NCBI GenBank assembly: GCA_910574965.1
Contig: CAJTDB010000023.1
Coordinates: 1-59,740 of the forward strand
Length of the DNA stretch: 59,740 bases
Source of the DNA: Lachnospiraceae bacterium
GTDB taxonomy: Bacteria > Bacillota > Clostridia > Lachnospirales > Lachnospiraceae
Direction of reading: 5' to 3'
Below are positions 54,061-59,740 of this stretch, one piece after another (positions within the stretch are counted from its first letter, which is position 1; each line of letters starts with the position of its first letter). The position numbers and the translations under genes were made by a program. The notes beneath the pieces were generated by a model. The model made no database searches and was not told where the DNA came from. It worked only from the letters and a program-made list of their open reading frames with translations.

Positions 54061-54386
54061 TTTTGGCGGGAAGTGCGGAACTATTAACAGCATATCCTGC
54101 CAAAGCTCCGGAAAGTTATTTTGATGCGGGTGCAGCAAAAAGCTTTCCAGATAACAGGGGCTTTGCCGGGAAATGCGGAACTATTAACAGCATATCCCGC
54201 CAAAGCCCCGGAAAGTTTTTTTGATGCGGGTGCAGCAAAAAGCTTTCCAGATAACAGGGGCTTTGGCGGGAAATGCGGAACTATTAACAGCATATCCTGC
54301 CAAAGCCCCGGAAAGTTATTTTGATGCGGGTGCAGCAAAAAACTTTCCAGATAACAGGGGCTTTGGCGGGAAATGCGGAACTATTA
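54061..54386 (+). repeat. Three-and-a-quarter copies of a 100-bp tandem repeat upstream of glpK
   Basis: Copies at 54061-54160, 54161-54260 and 54261-54360 differ at only a few positions, and a partial fourth copy (54361-54386) runs straight into the glpK ribosome site. Each unit has two inverted repeats. TTTGGCGGGA pairs with TCCCGCCAAA (exact in some copies, one mismatch in others), and CCCCGGAAAGTT pairs with AGCTTTCC plus GGGG. Some copies contain compensating or single-base differences. The unit is open in one plus-strand frame with ATG, but the peptide has no known family. Confidence 0.95.
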
Positions 54387-54402
54387 TAGGGAGGTCAAGC
54401 TT

Positions 54403-55899
54403 ATGGCAAAAGCGAAATATGTCATGGCGCTGGATGCGGGCACGACCAGCAACCGGTGCATTCTTTTCAATGAAAAAGGAGAGATCTGCAGCCTGGCGCA
54501 GAAGGAATTTACCCAGTATTTTCCAAAACCGGGCTGGGTGGAGCATGATGCAAAGGAAATCTGGTCCACGCAGTTGGGTGTGGCAGTGGAGGCTTTGACG
54601 AAGATCGGAGCGTCTGCCGAGGATATTGCGGCCCTTGGGATCACGAACCAGCGGGAGACGACGGTTGTATGGGACCGGGTGACCGGGGAACCGGTCTGTC
54701 CGGCCATCGTCTGGCAGTGCCGCAGAACATCCGAATACTGCGATACGCTCAAAGAAAAAGGACTGGTGGATACGTTCCGGCAGAAGACCGGGCTGGTGAT
54801 TGATGCATATTTTTCGGGGACCAAGCTGAAATGGATACTGGATCATGTGGAGGGCGCCAGAGAGCGGGCTGAAAAAGGAGAACTGTTGTTCGGCACTGTG
54901 GAAACCTGGCTGATCTGGAAGCTCACGAAAGGGCGGGTCCATGTGACCGACTACTCCAATGCTTCCCGTACCCTTTTATTTAACATCCGTACCCTGCAAT
55001 GGGACGAGGACATTCTTCAGGAACTGGATATTCCCAAATGTATGCTGCCGGAAGTGAAACCGTCCAGCAGTTTGTACGGAGAGACCGACGCGTCTCTTTT
55101 TGGAGGGCCGATTCCCATCGGAGGGGCAGCAGGAGACCAGCAGGCGGCGCTGTTCGGGCAGACCTGCTTAAAGCCCGGAGAAGCGAAAAATACTTACGGG
55201 ACCGGATGCTTTCTGCTTATGAACACAGGAGAGAAGCCGGTGTTTTCCAATAATGGCCTGGTCACTACCATTGCCTGGGGACAGGGCGGAAAGGTCTGCT
55301 ATGCTCTGGAAGGCTCTATTTTTGCAGCAGGGGCTGCCATCCAGTGGCTTCGGGACGAGATGCGCCTGATCGATTCGTCGGAGGATTCCGAGTATATGGC
55401 TCAGAAGGTCAAGGATACGAATGGCTGTTATGTAGTCCCGGCATTTACGGGTCTTGGCGCTCCTCACTGGGATCCGTATGCCAGAGGGACCATTGTAGGC
55501 ATTACGAGAGGCGTGAACAAGTATCATATTATCCGTGCGACATTGGAGTCTCTTGCCTATCAGACCGGTGACGTCCTAAAAGCGATGGAGGCGGATTCCG
55601 GAATCAGCCTGGCGGCCCTGAAAGTGGACGGCGGGGCAAGTGCCAATGATTTCCTCATGCAGACCCAGGCGGACCTGATTGGCGCGCCTGTAGAGCGTCC
55701 CAGATGCGTGGAGACGACAGCTATGGGTGCGGCTTATCTGGCGGGCCTGGCTGTCGGTTACTGGAAGAGCGAAGAGGAGATCCGCAGAAACTGGGCCATA
55801 GACCGGATCTTTGAACCGTCCATCAGTGAAGAACTGCGCCGGGAGAAGACCGAAGGCTGGAATCGGGCAGTGAAATATTCCTACGGCTGGGCGAAATAA
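54403..55899 (+). CDS. glpK: Glycerol kinase
   Basis: A 498-residue FGGY-family kinase of standard length; ATG 54403 has GGGAGG upstream. [20 protein letters not shown] (phosphate-1 loop), [47 protein letters not shown]-type block (here [16 protein letters not shown]) and [20 protein letters not shown] are canonical. It phosphorylates glycerol to sn-glycerol 3-phosphate in the cytoplasm. No glpF or glpD is adjacent in this window. The unusual repeat block directly upstream may control it; no separate promoter is clear there. Confidence 0.97.
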   Translation: MAKAKYVMALDAGTTSNRCILFNEKGEICSLAQKEFTQYFPKPGWVEHDAKEIWSTQLGVAVEALTKIGASAEDIAALGITNQRETTVVWDRVTGEPVCPAIVWQCRRTSEYCDTLKEKGLVDTFRQKTGLVIDAYFSGTKLKWILDHVEGARERAEKGELLFGTVETWLIWKLTKGRVHVTDYSNASRTLLFNIRTLQWDEDILQELDIPKCMLPEVKPSSSLYGETDASLFGGPIPIGGAAGDQQAALFGQTCLKPGEAKNTYGTGCFLLMNTGEKPVFSNNGLVTTIAWGQGGKVCYALEGSIFAAGAAIQWLRDEMRLIDSSEDSEYMAQKVKDTNGCYVVPAFTGLGAPHWDPYARGTIVGITRGVNKYHIIRATLESLAYQTGDVLKAMEADSGISLAALKVDGGASANDFLMQTQADLIGAPVERPRCVETTAMGAAYLAGLAVGYWKSEEEIRRNWAIDRIFEPSISEELRREKTEGWNRAVKYSYGWAK

Positions 55900-55923
55900 A
55901 CATATCCAGAAGCAAAAACAAAG

Positions 55924-56025
55924 AACGGCCAGGAAATAAAGTCCCGGCTGCAGGAGAAAGGACTGTCCGCTGCAATTTGGACAGTTCCGAAGCTCCTTCA
56001 GCCGGTGCCATATTTCCTGGCCGTT
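55924..56025. terminator. Bidirectional terminator between glpK and the kinase-like gene
   Basis: AACGGCCAGGAAATA (55924-55938) pairs perfectly with TATTTCCTGGCCGTT (56011-56025); the interior contains a further hairpin (GGACTGTCC / GGACAGTTCC and GCCGG-type arms). T-rich DNA flanks both sides. It serves two convergent genes. Confidence 0.8.
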
Positions 56026-56056
56026 TGTTTGCTGTATGGCAGAAAATGGGGAATAC

Positions 56057-56686
56057 TCAGTCAATATACCCTTTCTGTTTCAGATAACATTTGATGACTT
56101 CCGCCGCTTCTTTGATGGTCATACTGCCGGTGTGCAGGCAGAGATCGTAGTTGACGGCTGCATCCCAGACTTTGCCGGTGTAGTAGTTATAATACTTCCG
56201 GCGCTGCTTGTCGGTATCTTTTATGCGTTCTACAGCCGCGTTGCGGTCCAGCGAGAAAGTATTCATCATCCGGCGCACCTTGCTGTCGGGGTCGCCGCAG
56301 ACAAACACCTTGACAACATTGTCATGATCTTTCAGTATGTAATCGGCACAGCGGCCGACAATCATACAGGTTTCATTTTCCGCCAGCTCCAGAATCAGCT
56401 CTGACTGGAAACGAAACAGGTTGTCCGGCGAGACGATATCCTTGCCCAGAGAAGGCTTCTGCTGCTTCGGATTCAGATCCTTGATAAATTTGTATAAGAG
56501 ATTGTTGCCGGGACGCTCGTTGTTGACATGGAAGAACTCTTCTAGAACACCGCTCCGGTCGGATACCATGCGGAAGATGTCCTTGTCATAGTAGGGAATG
56601 TTCAGGTCCTCGGAAAGTGTCTGCGCAATCAGTGTAGCACCGGCGCCGCACTCACGTCCTAATGTGATCGTAAATTTTTTTGCCAT
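56057..56686 (-). CDS. Cytidylate kinase-like family protein
   Basis: A 209-residue P-loop kinase-like protein. ATG 56686 (MAKKFTITLGRECGAGATLI) has AAGGGGTGG upstream; GTG codons at 56695 and 56692 are alternatives. GRECGAGATLIAQTL is a Walker A variant (GxxGxGxS/T with A before T), IPYYDKDIFRMV, CMIVGRCADYIL and RMMNTFSLDRNAAVERIKDTD follow, as in the AAA_26 cytidylate-kinase-like group common in Clostridia. The physiological substrate is unknown; true Cmk is a different subgroup. It is divergent from htpG. Confidence 0.85.
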   Translation of the reverse strand: MAKKFTITLGRECGAGATLIAQTLSEDLNIPYYDKDIFRMVSDRSGVLEEFFHVNNERPGNNLLYKFIKDLNPKQQKPSLGKDIVSPDNLFRFQSELILELAENETCMIVGRCADYILKDHDNVVKVFVCGDPDSKVRRMMNTFSLDRNAAVERIKDTDKQRRKYYNYYTGKVWDAAVNYDLCLHTGSMTIKEAAEVIKCYLKQKGYID

Positions 56687-56726
56687 ATACACCACCCCTT
56701 TGTGGAAATATTATAAGTCTGTTTTT

Positions 56727-56755
56727 ATTGTATCATAGAATATGGGCAAAATCAA
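56727..56755 (-). promoter_or_regulatory. Promoter of the cytidylate kinase-like gene
   Basis: On the minus strand TTGATT (56755-56750) and TACAAT (56732-56727) lie 17 bp apart, 41 bp upstream of ATG 56686. Confidence 0.7.
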
Positions 56756-56805
56756 CAAACGGGAAAAGCGTTTTAGAAAATGTTTAAAAATTTTAGAAAA
56801 AATTA

Positions 56806-56832
56806 TTAGCACTCGAACAGATTGAGTGCTAA
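56806..56832. promoter_or_regulatory. CIRCE operator (HrcA-binding site)
   Basis: TTAGCACTC (56806-56814), a 9-bp spacer, GAGTGCTAA (56824-56832): a perfect match to the CIRCE consensus. It lies 7 bp upstream of the htpG -35 box and between htpG and the divergent kinase-like gene. HrcA would repress from here until heat stress. Confidence 0.97.
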
Positions 56833-56839
56833 AAATGTC

Positions 56840-56868
56840 TTGACTTTTGCCTTGCAGGGGATTATATT
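56840..56868 (+). promoter_or_regulatory. htpG promoter
   Basis: TTGACT (56840-56845), 17-bp spacer, TATATT (56863-56868), about 85 bp upstream of the htpG start. Confidence 0.8.
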
Positions 56869-56954
56869 ACTATTAATCGGTCCGGCAGCAGGAGAAGAGG
56901 AAATACCTCTTCAAAGAGCCGGCAGAAAATCAGACAGAGAAAGGCAGTGGAAAT

Positions 56955-59027
56955 ATGAACGAGAAACATGGTAATCTTTCGATCAACAGCGATAATATTT
57001 TTCCGATTATTAAAAAATGGCTTTATTCCGATCACGACATCTTCTTTCGTGAGCTGGTATCCAACGGATGCGATGCCATCACCAAGCTGAAAAAACTGGA
57101 CATGATGGGAGAGTACACCCTTCCGGACAAATTCAGACCGCAGGTGCAGATTCTGGTCAATCCGGATGAAAAGACACTGAAATTTATTGATAATGGTCTT
57201 GGTATGACCGCAGAGGAAGTGGAAGAGTACATCAACCAGATTGCATTTTCCGGTGCGACGGATTTCCTGGCACAGTACAAAGACAAGACCAACGAGGATC
57301 AGATCATCGGACACTTTGGTCTGGGTTTCTATTCGGCTTTTATGGTAGCGGACGAAGTGCATATCGATACTCTTTCCTATAAGGAAGGAGCAGAAGCAGT
57401 TCACTGGGAATGCGACGGCGGTACGGAATTTTCCATGGCTGCCGGAGAGAGAGATACGGTAGGAACAACCATCACGCTGTTTCTGAATGAAGAAAGTTTG
57501 GAGTTTGCCAACGAATACCGGGCACGCGAAGTCATTTCTAAGTACTGTTCCTTTATGCCGGTGGAGATTTTTCTGGCAAAGGAGAATGCGGAGCAGGAGT
57601 ATGAGACGATCGACGAAAGCGAACTGACAGAGGAGGACGTAGTCGTTGAGCGCATCCATGAGGAGGCAAAGACCGAAGAGATCGAGAATGAGGATGGGAC
57701 AAAGGAAGTAAAAGAGATTTCCCCGGCGAAGGATAAGGTGAAGATCAACAAGCGCCCGGTATCCTTAAGCGATACGAAACCTCTCTGGACAAAGCATCCC
57801 AACGAATGCACCGAGGAGGAATACAAAGAATTTTACCGCAAGGTGTTTATGGATTACAAGGAGCCTCTGTTCTGGATTCATCTGAACATGGACTATCCCT
57901 TTAATCTGAAAGGCATCCTGTATTTCCCGAAGATCAATATGGAGTATGAGTCCATCGAGGGAACGATCAAGCTTTACAATAACCAGGTGTTCATTGCGGA
58001 TAATATCAAAGAAGTTATTCCGGAATTCCTGCTTCTGCTCAAAGGCGTGATCGACTGTCCGGATCTGCCGCTGAATGTATCCAGAAGCGCGCTGCAAAAC
58101 GACGGTTTTGTGAAGAAAATTTCTGATTACATCACGAAAAAAGTGGCGGACAAACTGAGCGGTATGTGCAAGACGGACCGGGAAAACTATGAGAAATACT
58201 GGGACGACATCAATCCGTTTATTAAGTTTGGCTGCATTAAGGACGAAAAGTTCTGTGAGCGTATGATGGATTATGTGCTCTTTAAAGACATCGACGAAAA
58301 ATACACCACCATGAAGGAGTATTTAGGTCCGGACGGAGAAGAGACGCAGGAAGAACCGAAGGAAGAGCCGGAACAGAGCGTGGAGAATGCAGACGGCGAG
58401 CCGGTGGAGGAAGAGAAAGAAGCGCCCAAGACGACGATTTATTATGTGACCGACGAGGTACAGCAGAGCCAGTATATCAACCTGTTCCGGGAACAGAAGA
58501 TGAATGCGGTCATCTTAAAGCATAACATTGACAATCCGTTTATCAGCCATCTGGAAATGAAAAACGAGAAAGTAAAATTCCAGCGCATCGATGCAGATGT
58601 GACAGACTCCATGAAGGAAGAGGCTTCGGAAGAGGAACTGAAGGCCGAGACGGATGCACTGACAGAGCTTTTCCGCAAGGCTTTGAACAATGAGAAGCTG
58701 GAAGTGAAAGTGGAGAAACTGAAAAATGAAAAAGTTTCCTCCATGGTCACCTTGTCGGAAGAGAACCGCAGAATGCAGGAGATGATGAAAATGTACAATA
58801 TGTACGGCATGGACTCCAATGCATTCGGTACCTCTACGACCTTGATTCTAAATGCGAACAACGCCCTTGTAAAATACCTGTTCGAGCATCCAGAGAGCGA
58901 TCATGCCAATATGATCTGCGAACAGCTCTATGATCTGGCTATGATCAGCCATCAGCCGCTGGCTCCGGAAGCTATGACCCGGTTTGTAACCAGGAGCAAT
59001 GAGATCATGATGCTGCTTACCAAATAA
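56955..59027 (+). CDS. htpG: Molecular chaperone HtpG (Hsp90)
   Basis: A 690-residue ATP-dependent chaperone, slightly longer than E. coli HtpG. The N-terminal ATPase domain has FRELVSNGCDAITKLKKL (ATP/Mg residues), LKFIDNGLGMTAEEVEEYI, GHFGLGFYSAFMVAD and GTTITLFL. The middle domain has PLWTKHPNECTEEEYKEFYR and LPLNVSRSALQ (catalytic arginine). An acidic charged insert (EEPKEEPEQSVENADGEPV, about residue 465) is unlike most bacterial forms. The C-terminal dimer domain ends near LLTK. A CIRCE box upstream indicates HrcA control. Confidence 0.97.
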   Translation: MNEKHGNLSINSDNIFPIIKKWLYSDHDIFFRELVSNGCDAITKLKKLDMMGEYTLPDKFRPQVQILVNPDEKTLKFIDNGLGMTAEEVEEYINQIAFSGATDFLAQYKDKTNEDQIIGHFGLGFYSAFMVADEVHIDTLSYKEGAEAVHWECDGGTEFSMAAGERDTVGTTITLFLNEESLEFANEYRAREVISKYCSFMPVEIFLAKENAEQEYETIDESELTEEDVVVERIHEEAKTEEIENEDGTKEVKEISPAKDKVKINKRPVSLSDTKPLWTKHPNECTEEEYKEFYRKVFMDYKEPLFWIHLNMDYPFNLKGILYFPKINMEYESIEGTIKLYNNQVFIADNIKEVIPEFLLLLKGVIDCPDLPLNVSRSALQNDGFVKKISDYITKKVADKLSGMCKTDRENYEKYWDDINPFIKFGCIKDEKFCERMMDYVLFKDIDEKYTTMKEYLGPDGEETQEEPKEEPEQSVENADGEPVEEEKEAPKTTIYYVTDEVQQSQYINLFREQKMNAVILKHNIDNPFISHLEMKNEKVKFQRIDADVTDSMKEEASEEELKAETDALTELFRKALNNEKLEVKVEKLKNEKVSSMVTLSEENRRMQEMMKMYNMYGMDSNAFGTSTTLILNANNALVKYLFEHPESDHANMICEQLYDLAMISHQPLAPEAMTRFVTRSNEIMMLLTK

Positions 59028-59046
59028 AGGAAGATTGTTAAAAATA

Positions 59047-59544
59047 TCACGATATTTCGAAGGGAATCCCTTCCTGACGGAAATATTTCTGGACCATGTC
59101 ATCCCAGGCGTGGTCCAGTTTTTTGTCCATGGTAAAGACGCTGAGGGAGGTTCCGGTTGTACAGAAGAGGGAATGTCCGTCGTAGCGTACATTGATCAGA
59201 AGTCCGCGCACCTGTTCCGGCGGAATGGAGACACCTGTCTGAAGGAGCAGCTTTTCCGTGTTGGAGACGGAGAGCTGAAAGGTAAAATGAAAAGAGAGAG
59301 GAGTACGTTTTCCTTTTATAAGATTCAGGAAGAAGGGACGGACTTCCGCCCAGTAGGAAAGACTGCGTCCGGCGATTTGTTCCTGCTCTTCCTGGGTATA
59401 ATAAGATTTCTGGAGGGTTCCGTCCAGGCGGAAGGTATTAAACGTAGTGACGGTGCCTTCAAGAAGATAAAAGCGGTCAAAGGAATCAGTGAGCAGAAGT
59501 TTCTGCATAAAATGTTTAATGTCGGCAATCTGTAATGCGATCAT
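59047..59544 (-). CDS. DUF5721-like protein
   Basis: A 165-residue soluble protein convergent with htpG (19 bp between stops). It begins MIALQIADIKHFMQKLLLTD and has FDRFYLLEGTVTTFNTFRLD, then HFTFQLSVSNTEKLLLQTG and a C-terminal HAWDDMVQKYF. The pattern fits the small DUF5721 family found in Lachnospiraceae, of unknown function. The ribosome site is GAGGG at a short distance. No signal peptide or membrane segment. Confidence 0.7.
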   Translation of the reverse strand: MIALQIADIKHFMQKLLLTDSFDRFYLLEGTVTTFNTFRLDGTLQKSYYTQEEQEQIAGRSLSYWAEVRPFFLNLIKGKRTPLSFHFTFQLSVSNTEKLLLQTGVSIPPEQVRGLLINVRYDGHSLFCTTGTSLSVFTMDKKLDHAWDDMVQKYFRQEGIPFEIS

Positions 59545-59682
59545 GGGAAAGCCCTCGTTTCTGTAAGATCAGATTTGTAGATAACAATTTTATTATAAAG
59601 TAAAATGCGTCCGTCTGCCAGTTTATTTTTAGACACGACAAACGCATGAATGAATAAATTATGAACAATTCATCTTTTTTGG

Positions 59683-59688
59683 TATAAT
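59683..59688 (+). promoter_or_regulatory. Extended -10 element of the last gene
   Basis: TGG-TATAAT with TATAAT at 59683-59688, no strong -35, 26 bp before the ATG of the gene at the right edge. Confidence 0.5.
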
Positions 59689-59714
59689 CAAAGAAAAAAG
59701 GATGGATTTTAGTA

Positions 59715-59740
59715 ATGAAAACACTTTTAGATTATGCAAG
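59715..59740 (+). CDS. Start of a gene cut by the right edge
   Basis: ATG 59715 preceded by AAAGGATGG (about 59696-59704); only MKTLLDYA is visible. The opening resembles that of DUF2974/Mbeg1-like proteins of Clostridia, but eight residues cannot support a family call. Confidence 0.35.

Noticed and set aside
54061-54386. Possible CRISPR array
   Set aside because: The 100-bp units abut directly with no unique spacers, and no cas genes are present.
54121-54598. Open frames through the 100-bp repeats as small proteins
   Set aside because: They exist only because the unit lacks stops in one frame, have no ribosome sites and run on into glpK out of frame.

Overview
The window reads as a chromosome segment from a Gram-positive Clostridia, most likely a Lachnospiraceae-type gut bacterium. 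This rests on strong AGGAGG-type ribosome sites, a perfect CIRCE box, a DUF5721-like gene and the protein families present; no rRNA is available to name a species. Two A+T-rich surface-polysaccharide loci stand back to back (about 0.8-17.3 kb on the minus strand, 20.6-47.4 kb on the plus strand). Right of 49.5 kb lie a defence-like operon and housekeeping genes of visibly higher G+C.

Left locus (minus strand). A GT4 enzyme is read first, then a GT2, glucose-1-phosphate cytidylyltransferase (RfbF), CDP-glucose 4,6-dehydratase (RfbG), a reductase, a Wzy-like polymerase, two more glycosyltransferases, a Wzx-like flippase, an RfbC-like epimerase, an NDP-hexose 2,3-dehydratase, a Gfo/Idh/MocA 3-ketoreductase, a second reductase, a GT4 and a sulfotransferase. 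Together they suggest a CDP-linked 2,6-dideoxyhexose built into a possibly sulfated repeat unit. A LicC-like nucleotidyltransferase with a winged-helix N-terminus runs off the left edge.

Divide (17.3-20.6 kb). An XRE-type regulator gene, with its own promoter, palindromic operator and terminator, sits in a 1.34 kb cassette bounded by 89-bp inverted repeats (87/89 identical). It lies between the two divergent loci and is a candidate invertible or mobile switch. Next to it are a relic of a DUF1972 glycosyltransferase, a terminator and over 1 kb without recognisable genes.

Right locus (plus strand). It opens with a DUF1972 glycosyltransferase fused to a polyprenyl-phosphate sugar transferase-type membrane domain. 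It continues with a second Wzy and Wzx, a complete GDP-D-glycero-D-manno-heptose pathway (GmhA, HddA, fused HddC-GmhB), a GT11 enzyme, an FdtA/FdtB pair for a 3-amino-3,6-dideoxyhexose, and a puzzling module of cytidylyltransferase, F420-hydrogenase-beta-like Fe-S protein, MenD-like ThDP enzyme, SDR and TIGR04325 methyltransferase. Several genes are broken (methyltransferase, GT2-GtrA, FAD oxidoreductase), and a G10 tract ends one CDS. A frameshifted IS1182-type element closes the locus.

Right flank. After an XRE gene killed by one stop codon comes a promoter-driven HNH nuclease/ATPase pair resembling Septu (PtuB-PtuA order). Then follow a cysteine-synthase-like gene, two tRNA-Leu genes (anticodons AAG and CAG), a 100-bp tandem repeat running into the glpK ribosome site, glpK, a cytidylate-kinase-like gene (minus), htpG with a CIRCE box, a DUF5721-like gene (minus) and the start of one more gene.
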